A stretch of DNA of 64,000 nt from positions 1 through 64,000 of the forward strand of contig JAXLQJ010000031.1 of NCBI GenBank assembly GCA_046331705.1, written 5' to 3'. A program made the position numbers and the translations under genes. This DNA is from JADJOY01 sp046331705 [NCBI: bacterium] (GTDB lineage Bacteria > JADJOY01). The notes beneath the pieces were generated by a model that saw only the letters and a program-made list of their open reading frames with translations, was not told the DNA's origin and ran no database searches. Positions 53,524-61,345 of this stretch are shown in pieces (positions within the stretch are counted from its first letter, which is position 1; each line of letters begins with the position of its first letter).

Positions 53524-53958
53524 ATGCGCAGTAACAAGGGTTTTACGTTGATCGAGCTTCTGGTCGTGATCGCGATCATCGGCATTCTGGCAGCGATCGC
53601 GATCCCGCAGCTTCTGGGCGCGCGTGACAAGGCGCGCAATGCGACGTGCGACGACATGTTCAAGGCGCTCAACGGCGAGGTCGCCAACGAGCTGGACGCC
53701 GCGATGAACGGCGCCACCGGCGAGTGCGCGGTGGGCAGCAACTCGGGTGTCGTCGCGTGCGTGCTCGCCAAGCACGTCGACGAGGACAACCCTCGCAACC
53801 GCAATCAGCGTGCGTTCACCACCGCGTCGGACAGCAACACCCCGCCGAGCGATACCTGCCAGGTCGGCCTGGTGACGGTCAGCTCAAACGGCATCGTCTT
53901 CACGCAGACGCCGCAGGTGAACGGTGTGTTCCGCACGTTCCGGGTTCGTCTCGACTGA
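53524..53958 (+). CDS. Type IV pilin-like major pilin (PilA-like), copy 2
   Basis: A 144-residue paralogue of the preceding gene, roughly 80 percent identical by eye and the same length. The leader is MRSNKG, followed by the same FTLIELLVVIAIIGILAAIA helix and the same four cysteines. Differences cluster in the region after DELDAAMNGATGECAV and at the end (TPQVNGVFRTFRV), the surface of an assembled pilus. AAAGGAGA precedes ATG 53524. A weak TTGATT / TGTAAG promoter with 16-base spacing lies near 53435. The gene is a recent tandem duplication. Confidence 0.93.
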   Translation: MRSNKGFTLIELLVVIAIIGILAAIAIPQLLGARDKARNATCDDMFKALNGEVANELDAAMNGATGECAVGSNSGVVACVLAKHVDEDNPRNRNQRAFTTASDSNTPPSDTCQVGLVTVSSNGIVFTQTPQVNGVFRTFRVRLD

Positions 53959-53997
53959 TCCGAATCCTCGGCCAGGCGGCCGAGCTCGAGTCATGCC

Positions 53998-54025
53998 GAT
54001 CGGCCGGGGGCGACCCCGGCCGATC
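53998..54025. terminator. Terminator-like stem after pilin copy 2
   Basis: GATCGGCCGGGG (53998-54009), loop GCGA, CCCCGGCCGATC (54014-54025): a perfect 12-bp stem, 40 bases after the pilin stop and 30 before the end of the convergent Fur-family gene, so it may serve both strands. No T-run. Confidence 0.6.
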
Positions 54026-54055
54026 GCGCTCCGGGCCAGTGCGCGGGCCTGCCGC

Positions 54056-54472
54056 TCACTCGCGGCAGCGGCGGCACACGCCGAGCAGCGTCACGTGAAC
54101 GGCCTCCACGTGGAAGCCTTCCGGCACGGCCGTCAGACCGCGAATGGGCCCGTCGGCGCTCGCCGGGAGATCGTCGATGTGGCCGCACATGCGGCAGCGC
54201 CCGTGATAGTGCGGCGTCGGGTTGGCCTCGTACCGAAACGGCTCGCCGCCTTCGGTGACGCACGAGGCGAGCCCGGCGTTCACCAACGAGCTCAGCGCCT
54301 CGTAGACCGTCTTGCGACTGGTGGACGGGAACTTGGCCAGGATCTGGCGATGTAGCTCGATCGCGGTCGGGTGGGCCTTCGAGCGTCTGAGCAGCTCGAG
54401 GAGCAGCACGCGCTGGCGGGTGATGCGCAATCCGTGGGCGGCGAGGGCTTCGCCGGGATCTGCTCGTTTCAT
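54056..54472 (-). CDS. Fur/PerR-family transcriptional regulator
   Basis: A 138-residue metal- or peroxide-sensing repressor: winged-helix region LRITRQRVLLLELLRRS and STSRKTVYEALSSLV, metal-binding PTPHYHGRCRMCGHIDDL, and a second CxxC (CRRCRE) at the end for structural zinc. ATG 54472 gives the usual N-terminus. The gene is divergent from the molybdoenzyme operon, 388 bases away, so it may regulate it. I see no clear Fur or PerR box in the spacer. The absence of the long C-terminal His cluster fits PerR at least as well as Fur. Confidence 0.9.
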   Translation of the reverse strand: MKRADPGEALAAHGLRITRQRVLLLELLRRSKAHPTAIELHRQILAKFPSTSRKTVYEALSSLVNAGLASCVTEGGEPFRYEANPTPHYHGRCRMCGHIDDLPASADGPIRGLTAVPEGFHVEAVHVTLLGVCRRCRE

Positions 54473-54860
54473 GTGGTGCGTCTCGTCGCAGGATGGGGCG
54501 CGCGCAGTATATCGGCGCGCTCGGGGCGCCCGCCGCGGCGGGCCGCCACCTTCGTTCCCGGCGCTCCGCACGTTGGTCCGCGCGCCGATCCGCCGCGCGC
54601 CGAACCATTCTCGGGCGAAGCGAGCCGCCCCGCGAACCATCGAATTCCTCGCCGACCGCGGGTAGCCGCGGCCGGCGATCGCTCGGCGGCGCCGCGCCCT
54701 CGGGGGGGCGCCATTTGCTCGTGCTCGAGGCGGCGAGAACGGTCGAGCCGCAACGATCGCCGAAACGCTGATCCAGGTCATAACGCGGCGTGGTCGACCT
54801 CTTCGATGCTGGACCGCGAGCGCTGCGGGGAAGCTCGCCGCAGCGGTGCGGAGGCACGTC
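54473..54860. other. 388-bp divergent regulatory region, Fur-family gene / NXR-like operon
   Basis: No gene is convincing here; plus-strand frames are Arg-rich. TATACT, read on the minus strand at 54506-54511, could be the -10 element of the regulator gene, without a good -35. I did not find a standard FNR, Fur or Nar palindrome by eye. Promoters of both flanking units must lie here. Confidence 0.5.
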
Positions 54861-57800
54861 ATGGCGAAGCAGGTACCTCGGCGGGATTTCCTGAAGCTCG
54901 CGAGCGCGGCCGGCTTGGGTGTGGCGGTGACGCCAACCGAGCTCTTCGCGCAATACGCGCACCTGGCGCCCGTGGCGGTGCCCAATCCGCTCGCTGCGTA
55001 TCCGGACCGCGACTGGGAGCGGATGTACCGGGACATCTTCCGCACCGATCGCTCGTTCGTCTTCATGTGCTGCCCCAACGACACGCACAATTGCCTGCTG
55101 AACGCCTTCGTCAAGAACAACGTGGTGGTGCGCATCGAGCCGACCTACGGCTACGGCAAGGCCACCGACCTCTACGGCAACCACACCAGCGCGCGCTGGG
55201 ATCCACGCTGCTGCCAGAAGGGATTGGTGCTGGCGCGGCGCTTCTACGGTGACCGACGCGTCAACGGCGCGTTCCTGCGCGCCGGGTTCAAGAAGTGGGT
55301 GGACGACGGCTTCCCGCGCGATCCGGAAAGTGGCGCGGCGCCCAAGGAGCTGATGCGGCGCGGATGGGACTCGTGGGTCCGGGTGAGCCACGAGGAGGCC
55401 TTCGCGTACCACGCCAAGGCACTCACCAACATCGCCACCACGTACTCCGGCGAAGAGGGCAAGAAGCGCTTGCTCGCGCAGGGCTACGACCGGGACATGG
55501 TCGACGCGGTGGGCGGCGCCGGTACCCGAGTCCAGAAGTTCCGCGGCGGCATGGCCAAGCAAGGAGCGGTGCGGATCTTCGGCGCATTTCGCATGGGCAA
55601 CGTGATGGCGCTTCTCGACCACTGGATTCGCAAGGTGGACGAGGCGGACGCCAAGGGAGCGAGCACCTGGGACTCGTACTCGTTCCACACCGACCTGCCA
55701 CCCGGACATCCGATGGTGACGGGCGATCAGACCAACGACTTCGAGCTCTTCGACACCGAGAACGCCAACGTCATCGTCGCGTGGGGCATGAACTGGATCA
55801 CCACCAAGATGCCCGACAGCCACTGGCTCACCGAGGCGCGGCTCAAGGGCAAGCGCACGGTGGCGGTGACGGTCGAATACTCGGCGACCGCGTCGAAATG
55901 CGACGACGTGGTGGTCATCCGTCCCGGCACCGACCCCGCGCTGGCGCTGGGCGTGGCCCAGGTGATGATCGACGAGCAGCTCTACGACGCGGACTTCGTG
56001 CGGCGCTTCACCGATCTTCCCACGCTGGTACGCATGGACACGCTCGAGCGTCTGCGCGCGCGGGACGTCTTCCCGGGACGCACCGAGAGCAGGCTCGAGA
56101 ACTGGACCAAGGTGCTCGCGAAGGACGAGAAGCCCGTCGCGACGACCAAGCAGGAAGGCGTCCAGGTGCCCGCGAGCCTCGCGGGCGAGCTCGGCGACTT
56201 CGTCATGTGGGACGAGGAGAAGGACGTTCCCGTCGCCGTGGCGCACGACCAGCTCGGCACGCACTTCGACGCCGCCGGGGTGAAGCCCGCGCTCGAGGGC
56301 CGCTTCGAGGTGACGCTCGCCGACGGCTCCCAGGTGACGGCGCGGCCGGTGTTCGACCTGATGGCCGAGTACCTGAACGCGAACCTCACGCCCGCTCAGT
56401 GCAGTCAGATCACCTGGGCGCCCAAGGCGGCGATCGTGGAGCTGGCGCGCACGATCGCGAAGAGCGACGGGCGGACGCTCATCGCGGTGGGCATGGGGCC
56501 CAACCAGTTCTGGAACAACGACAACAAGGACCGCGCGCTCTTCCTGGTGCTGGCGCTGGCGGGCAGCCTCGGCAAGCACGGCGGGAACATCGGCAGCTAC
56601 GCCGGCAACTACAAGGCCACGCTCTTCTCGGGCGTGCCGCTGTGGACCGTCGAGGACCCGTTCCATCCGCAGCTCGATCCGGCGGGGGAGGTCCACAAGC
56701 GCTACACGACTCGTTACGAGTCCATGCACTACTGGGCCAACGGCGAGCGCCTGATGAAGGCCGGCAACAAGCAGATCACCACCGGTGCCCACGTTCCGAC
56801 GCCCACCAAGGCGATCTGGCAGGTCAACTCGAACTCGAGCCTCGGCAATCAGAAGGGCTTCTACGACGTCGTCTTCAACACGCTGCCGCGGGCGGAGTGC
56901 GTGGTCTACAACGAATGGTGGTGGACCGCGTCGTGCGAGTTCAGCGACATCGTCTACGGCGTCGATTCGTGGATGGAGTTCAAGTTCCCCGACATGACGG
57001 CGTCGAACACCAATCCGTTCGTCCAGCCCTATCCGCCGACGCCGGCGCGGCGCGCGTTCCAGACGGTCTCGGACAACGAGACCTACCTGGGCGTGGCGCG
57101 CGAGCTCACGAAGATCACCGGCGACGAGCGCTTCCAGCAGATGTGGCAGTTCATCGCCGACGGAAAGGCCGAGATCTACCTGCAGCGGATCGTCGACGGC
57201 TCCACGTCACTCAAGGGCTATCAGTTCGCCGACATCCTGGAGCGTGGCAGGCGCGGCATCCCGTCGCTCATGAACACGCGGACCTATCCGCGTGTGTCGA
57301 GCTACGAGCAGGTCGCCGAGTCGAAGCCCTGGTACACGAAGACCGGGCGTCTCGAGCTCTACCGGCCCGAGCCCGAGTTCATCGAGGCCGGCGAGAACCT
57401 GATCGTCCATCGCGAACCGGCGGACGCCACCTTCTACGACCCGTGCGCGATCGTCGCGGCGCCCCATGCCGCCATTCGTCCCAAGCGCCCCGCCGACTGG
57501 GCCATCCCCCCGGAGGAGCGCAACCACATCACGCGCCAGATGCGCAACACCACGTACTCGGTGGGCGAGCTGCTCGCGAGCAAGCATCCGCTTCGCGACC
57601 AGGGGTGGGACCACGTCTTCCACACCCCCAAGTACCGTCACGGCGCGCACACGATGCCGATCGACACCGACTTCATGGCGGCGCTCTTCGGCCCGTTCGG
57701 CGACATGTACCGCCGTGACAAGCGCATGCCCGGCTCGGGTGAGATGTACGTCGACATCAACCCGGCCGACGCCCGTGGGCTGGGCATCGAGGACGGCGAT

Positions 57801-58340
57801 TACGTGTGGATCGACGGCGACCCCAACGACCTGCCGTTTCGGGGCTGGAACGATCCGGCGCGCAAGGACGAGTACCACGTGGCGCGTTGCATGGCCCGCG
57901 CGCGCTACTACCCGGGCACGCCCAAGGGCATCACCCGGATGTGGTTCAACGGCTACATGGCGACCCCGGGATCGGTGAAGGGTGCCGCGACCCGCGAGGA
58001 CGGCGTCGCCAAGAATCCCGAGACCCACTACCAGGCGCTGTTCCGCTTCGGTGGTCACCAGAGCATGACGCGTTCGTGGCTCAAGCCGACCCACCAAACG
58101 CAGACGCTCGTCACCCGCAAGCTCTTCTCGAACGAGCTGACCAAGGGCTTCAGCGCGGACGTGCACTGCGTGACCGGTGCTCCACGCGAGGCGCTCGCGA
58201 AGTTCACCAAGGCCGAGGACGGTGGCATCGGCGGCACGGGCGTGTGGCGCCCGGTGACGATGGGGCTCAGGCCCAGGGCCGAGAGCGACGCGATGAAGCA
58301 GTACCTGAAGGGTGGATTCGTGAAGGTGCGCAAGGCCTGA
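54861..58340 (+). CDS. Periplasmic NXR-like molybdoenzyme, catalytic subunit (type II DMSO reductase family)
   Basis: A 1159-residue molybdo-bis-guanine-dinucleotide enzyme. Twin-arginine signal RRDFLKLASAAGLGVAV (Arg7-Arg8) exports it folded. An Fe-S region shows FMCCPNDTHNCLL (Cys71, Cys78) and DPRCCQKG (Cys117/118). Asp293 in VTGDQTNDFELFD is the probable Mo ligand, then VAWGMNWITTKMPDSHWL and LTEARLKG. These segments and the length match the anammox/Nitrospira nitrite oxidoreductase clade of type II enzymes, which also includes periplasmic nitrate reductases. The reaction direction is undetermined. GGAGG lies six bases before ATG 54861. It heads a five-gene operon. Confidence 0.93.
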   Translation: MAKQVPRRDFLKLASAAGLGVAVTPTELFAQYAHLAPVAVPNPLAAYPDRDWERMYRDIFRTDRSFVFMCCPNDTHNCLLNAFVKNNVVVRIEPTYGYGKATDLYGNHTSARWDPRCCQKGLVLARRFYGDRRVNGAFLRAGFKKWVDDGFPRDPESGAAPKELMRRGWDSWVRVSHEEAFAYHAKALTNIATTYSGEEGKKRLLAQGYDRDMVDAVGGAGTRVQKFRGGMAKQGAVRIFGAFRMGNVMALLDHWIRKVDEADAKGASTWDSYSFHTDLPPGHPMVTGDQTNDFELFDTENANVIVAWGMNWITTKMPDSHWLTEARLKGKRTVAVTVEYSATASKCDDVVVIRPGTDPALALGVAQVMIDEQLYDADFVRRFTDLPTLVRMDTLERLRARDVFPGRTESRLENWTKVLAKDEKPVATTKQEGVQVPASLAGELGDFVMWDEEKDVPVAVAHDQLGTHFDAAGVKPALEGRFEVTLADGSQVTARPVFDLMAEYLNANLTPAQCSQITWAPKAAIVELARTIAKSDGRTLIAVGMGPNQFWNNDNKDRALFLVLALAGSLGKHGGNIGSYAGNYKATLFSGVPLWTVEDPFHPQLDPAGEVHKRYTTRYESMHYWANGERLMKAGNKQITTGAHVPTPTKAIWQVNSNSSLGNQKGFYDVVFNTLPRAECVVYNEWWWTASCEFSDIVYGVDSWMEFKFPDMTASNTNPFVQPYPPTPARRAFQTVSDNETYLGVARELTKITGDERFQQMWQFIADGKAEIYLQRIVDGSTSLKGYQFADILERGRRGIPSLMNTRTYPRVSSYEQVAESKPWYTKTGRLELYRPEPEFIEAGENLIVHREPADATFYDPCAIVAAPHAAIRPKRPADWAIPPEERNHITRQMRNTTYSVGELLASKHPLRDQGWDHVFHTPKYRHGAHTMPIDTDFMAALFGPFGDMYRRDKRMPGSGEMYVDINPADARGLGIEDGDYVWIDGDPNDLPFRGWNDPARKDEYHVARCMARARYYPGTPKGITRMWFNGYMATPGSVKGAATREDGVAKNPETHYQALFRFGGHQSMTRSWLKPTHQTQTLVTRKLFSNELTKGFSADVHCVTGAPREALAKFTKAEDGGIGGTGVWRPVTMGLRPRAESDAMKQYLKGGFVKVRKA

Positions 58341-58395
58341 GCGGGGCAGGGCGAAGGGCCGGGCGCGAGCGCGCGAAGGCGGAAAGGAAACGACG

Positions 58396-59523
58396 ATGGC
58401 CAAGGTCACGAACTGGCAGATCGGGCGGGAGATGGACTACCCGTACGAGCCGAATCGGCCCAAGAAGCAGTTCGCGATGATCTTCGACACCAACAAGTGC
58501 ATCGCGTGTCAGACGTGCACCGTGGCGTGCAAGACCACGTGGACCCCCGGCCGCGGGCAGGAATACATGTTCTGGAACAACGTCGAGTCGAAGCCCTACG
58601 GCTATTACCCGCTGGGTTGGGACGTGAAGATCCTCGACAAGCTCGGCGTCCAGGACATGACCAACCCGAAGTACAAGGGCAAGACGCTCTTCGATGCGGC
58701 GCCCACCGGCGAGCGCATCCTCGGCTACTTGCCCGAGGATCTCGACTACGCGCACCCCAACTGCGGCGAGGACGACTCGCTGGGCGACATGGCCCAGGGT
58801 GCCTGGATGCAATCTCCGCACATGCAGTGGATGTATTACCTGCCGCGCATCTGCAACCACTGCACGTATCCCGCTTGCCTGGCGTCGTGCCCGCGGATGT
58901 CGATCTACAAGCGTCAGGAGGACGGCATCGTCCTGCTCGATCAGACGCGTTGCCGCGGCTATCGCGAATGCGTGAAGGGCTGTCCGTACAAGAAGACCTA
59001 CTTCAACGCGATCACGCGTGTCTCCGAGAAATGCGTGGGCTGCTATCCGGCCGTCGAGAACGGTCGCCAGACCCAATGCACCATCACCTGCATCGGCAAG
59101 ATCCGGATGCAGGGTTTCATCACCACGCCGGAGACGGCGCGCGAGGACAACCCCCTCGACTACGTCATCCACGTCGCCAAGATCGCCAAGCCGCTCTATC
59201 CGCAGTTCGGCCTCGAGCCCAACACGTACTACATCCCGCCCGTCCACGTGCCGCCCGCGTACCTGCAGCAGATGTTCGGCTGGGGCGTCGCCGAGGCGAT
59301 CGCCGGCTATCGCAAGGCCACCGACGATCCCAAGCTGCTCGGCGCGTTGCTGCTGTTCGGCGCGACGCCCGAGATCATCCACCACTACCAGGTCTCCGGG
59401 AACTTCACGTTCGGCTACGACGAGAAGGGCGTCGAGCTGGTGCGGGTGCCGATCCGCGAGCCGGTCTACGTTCGCGACGCCTACGACCCGAAGTCCGCCA
59501 CGTTCCGCACCAACGTCACCTAG
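58396..59523 (+). CDS. NXR-like iron-sulfur (beta) subunit
   Basis: A 375-residue electron-transfer subunit of NarH/NxrB type. Four Cys groups are visible: Cys35-38-41-45 (CIACQTCTVACK), Cys153-156-161-165 (CNHCTYPACLASC), Cys186-192-196 (CRGYRECVKGCPYKK) and Cys213-216-228-232. In the third group Tyr189 stands where a fourth Cys would be, giving a [3Fe-4S] cluster as in this family. No signal peptide: it is probably carried out with the Tat-exported catalytic subunit. Segments such as WMYYLPRICNHC and YYIPPVHVPPAYLQQMFGWG are strongly NxrB-like. AAGGAA precedes the ATG. Confidence 0.95.
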   Translation: MAKVTNWQIGREMDYPYEPNRPKKQFAMIFDTNKCIACQTCTVACKTTWTPGRGQEYMFWNNVESKPYGYYPLGWDVKILDKLGVQDMTNPKYKGKTLFDAAPTGERILGYLPEDLDYAHPNCGEDDSLGDMAQGAWMQSPHMQWMYYLPRICNHCTYPACLASCPRMSIYKRQEDGIVLLDQTRCRGYRECVKGCPYKKTYFNAITRVSEKCVGCYPAVENGRQTQCTITCIGKIRMQGFITTPETAREDNPLDYVIHVAKIAKPLYPQFGLEPNTYYIPPVHVPPAYLQQMFGWGVAEAIAGYRKATDDPKLLGALLLFGATPEIIHHYQVSGNFTFGYDEKGVELVRVPIREPVYVRDAYDPKSATFRTNVT

Positions 59524-59533
59524 GAGGTCGTTC

Positions 59534-59704
59534 ATGTGCTGCGCACACCGACAGCCTCCTCCGTCGAGGATCGCTCGGGGGGCCGTTCCAGCCCCACGCC
59601 CGAGGCACTCACAGCGCTCGTGGCGTGCCGCGGGCACGCGCGGCGGCCGCCGCGGCGTGTGGAGCGCACTCGGCCGCGGACACGGCCCGGAGGTGTACCC
59701 ATGA
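59534..59704 (+). CDS. Possible 56-residue small ORF between beta and gamma subunits
   Basis: ATG 59534 has an ideal ribosome site (AGGAGG at 59522-59527, six bases before), starts 11 bases after the beta-subunit stop, and its TGA overlaps the ATG of the gamma-subunit gene (ATGA). The product begins MCCAHRQPPPSRIARGAVP and is Arg/Pro-rich, not resembling a folded protein. It could act as a translational coupler carrying ribosomes to the gamma gene, a leader peptide, or chance. A GTG two bases on (59536) would extend the gamma subunit by 55 residues before its signal peptide, which is less likely. Confidence 0.35.
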   Translation: MCCAHRQPPPSRIARGAVPAPRPRHSQRSWRAAGTRGGRRGVWSALGRGHGPEVYP

Positions 59705-60549
59705 GATCGAAGCCTGTGTCGCTCTCGTTCGCCGCTGGATTCGCGGTGGTCGTGCTCGGTCTGACGACGCCCGCTCACGCTCAGCTTCGCGCGGTGCGAG
59801 TGGCGATCGGCGAGCCGTTGCTCGACGCAGACGCGCCGCTCTGGGCCAAGGCACCCGCGGCCGACGTGACGATGATGCCGCAGACCGTCACGACGCCGAT
59901 GAACCCGGCGCCCGCGATCCTCATGCTCCACGTGCGCGCCGCTCACGACGGCCAGCAACTCGCCGTGCGCATCGACTGGGACGACCCGACGCGCAGCGAT
60001 CGCATCGTGGTCGACCAGTTCGGCGATCAGGTCGCCGTCCAATTTCCCGAGGACATCACCAAGGGCGTTCCGGCGCCGATGATGGGGAACCCCGGCGGTC
60101 GCGTGCGCATCCTGCAATGGCGCGCCGCATTCCAGGCCGACCTGGAGCACGGGCGTCCCAACACCACGCGCGACATCTACCCGAACGCGCTGGTCGACGT
60201 TTACCCGGACGAGGTGCTGCGGGCGACCGACGCTCGGCCGTACATGGGCGCCGTCGGCATGGCGAACCCGATCACCTACGCGGACCGTTCGCCGGTGCTC
60301 GAGCAGATCGCCGAGGGCTGGGGAACGCTCACCGTCGACAAGTCGCAGCAGGCCGACGGCCGCGGGGCCTGGAAGGACGGTCATTGGCAGGTGGTGATCA
60401 CCCATCCGCTCGCTGCCGGTCGCGACGACATGACGCTGTCGCCGGGCGGGATGACGATGGCGGGCTTCGCCGTGTGGGACGGCGGCAGTCGCGAGGTGGG
60501 ACCGCGCAAGGCGTGGGCGCCGTGGGTGCCCGTGCAGCTCGACCCATGA
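59701..60549 (+). CDS. Heme-b (gamma) subunit, ethylbenzene dehydrogenase-related
   Basis: A 282-residue exported protein with Sec signal MRSKPVSLSFAAGFAVVVLG and cleavage near AHA-Q. The remainder is a beta-sandwich of the EB_dh heme-binding family (VRVAIGEPLLDADAPLWAKA, LHVRAAHDGQQLAVRIDWDD). Family members bind one heme b through Met and Lys; Met127/Met128 in PAPMMGNPGG and Lys270 near the C-terminus are candidates. It would carry electrons between the Fe-S subunit and periplasmic cytochromes. GGAGG precedes ATG 59701. It overlaps the chaperone gene by four bases. Confidence 0.88.
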   Translation: MRSKPVSLSFAAGFAVVVLGLTTPAHAQLRAVRVAIGEPLLDADAPLWAKAPAADVTMMPQTVTTPMNPAPAILMLHVRAAHDGQQLAVRIDWDDPTRSDRIVVDQFGDQVAVQFPEDITKGVPAPMMGNPGGRVRILQWRAAFQADLEHGRPNTTRDIYPNALVDVYPDEVLRATDARPYMGAVGMANPITYADRSPVLEQIAEGWGTLTVDKSQQADGRGAWKDGHWQVVITHPLAAGRDDMTLSPGGMTMAGFAVWDGGSREVGPRKAWAPWVPVQLDP

Positions 60550-61298
60550 GCGCGAGCGCGGAGCCTCTCGCCGAGCCCGCGGGCTCGGACCCCACGCTCG
60601 AAGCGCTGGGGCGCGCAGCGCTCTATCGGGCGCTGGCGCACGCCCTCGCTTATCCCACCGCCGATCGAGTGGCGCGAGCGCTCGCGAGCGTGCGGGCGCG
60701 GCTGGCGGCGGCGCCGCTCGCGGCTCCCCTGCACGACGCGCTCGTCGCGGTCGCGGCTGCGTTCGAGCGCGCGGATCGAGAGGCGCTCGCCGCCGAGCAC
60801 GTGCGGCTCTTCGGTCCGGCCGGCGGCGCGCCGCTTCACGAGACCGCCTACGGAGACGCGGGCCGGATGCTGGGGCGCTCGGCCCAGCTCGCCGACATCT
60901 CCGGGTTCTACCTCGCGTACGGGCTCGACCCGACCACCAGCGAACCCTTGCCCGAGGATCACCTGCTGCTCGAGCTCGAGTTCATGAGCATCCTGGGTCT
61001 GAAGGAAGCGTACGCACGAAACGAGGGCTTCGACGATCCGCTCGCGATCACGGTCGACGCGCAGCGAAAGTTCCTCGGTGAGCATCTCGGGACGTGGCTC
61101 GATGGCTGGCTCGCCGCGCTCGCCACGGCCGAGGCGGGAGCGCTCCACCTCGCGCTGGCGACCTTGGTCCGCGATGTCGTCCGCGACGATTGCGCCCGTC
61201 TCGGCGTGGTTCCCCACGTGATCACCCATCGCGCGGTCGACATCGACATGGGCGGCGACGCGGTCGTGTGTCCACACGCGTCGCCAGCGGAAGCGTGA
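60546..61298 (+). CDS. TorD/NarJ-like molybdoenzyme chaperone
   Basis: A 250-residue, all-helical cytoplasmic protein: LGRAALYRALAHALAYPTAD at the start, LAAEHVRLFGPAGGAPLHET in the middle (typical YxxLFG-like region), and PLPEDHLLLELEFMSILGLK with the conserved acidic cluster. TorD-family chaperones guard the Tat signal of the catalytic subunit and help insert the molybdenum cofactor before export. The ATGA overlap with the gamma-subunit gene and the position inside the operon fix it as the dedicated chaperone here. Longer than average at the N-terminus, which is Ala/Pro-rich. Confidence 0.92.
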   Translation: MSASAEPLAEPAGSDPTLEALGRAALYRALAHALAYPTADRVARALASVRARLAAAPLAAPLHDALVAVAAAFERADREALAAEHVRLFGPAGGAPLHETAYGDAGRMLGRSAQLADISGFYLAYGLDPTTSEPLPEDHLLLELEFMSILGLKEAYARNEGFDDPLAITVDAQRKFLGEHLGTWLDGWLAALATAEAGALHLALATLVRDVVRDDCARLGVVPHVITHRAVDIDMGGDAVVCPHASPAEA

Positions 61299-61345
61299 GC
61301 ACGACCAGCTGAAGGGTGCGCTGCAGCGCACGGGAGGGAAGTCTC

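Noticed and set aside
54473-54860. Fur or FNR box in the spacer before the NXR-like operon
   Set aside because: No match to GATAATGATAATC-like or TTGAT-N4-ATCAA dyads could be found by eye; the sequence is too GC-rich.
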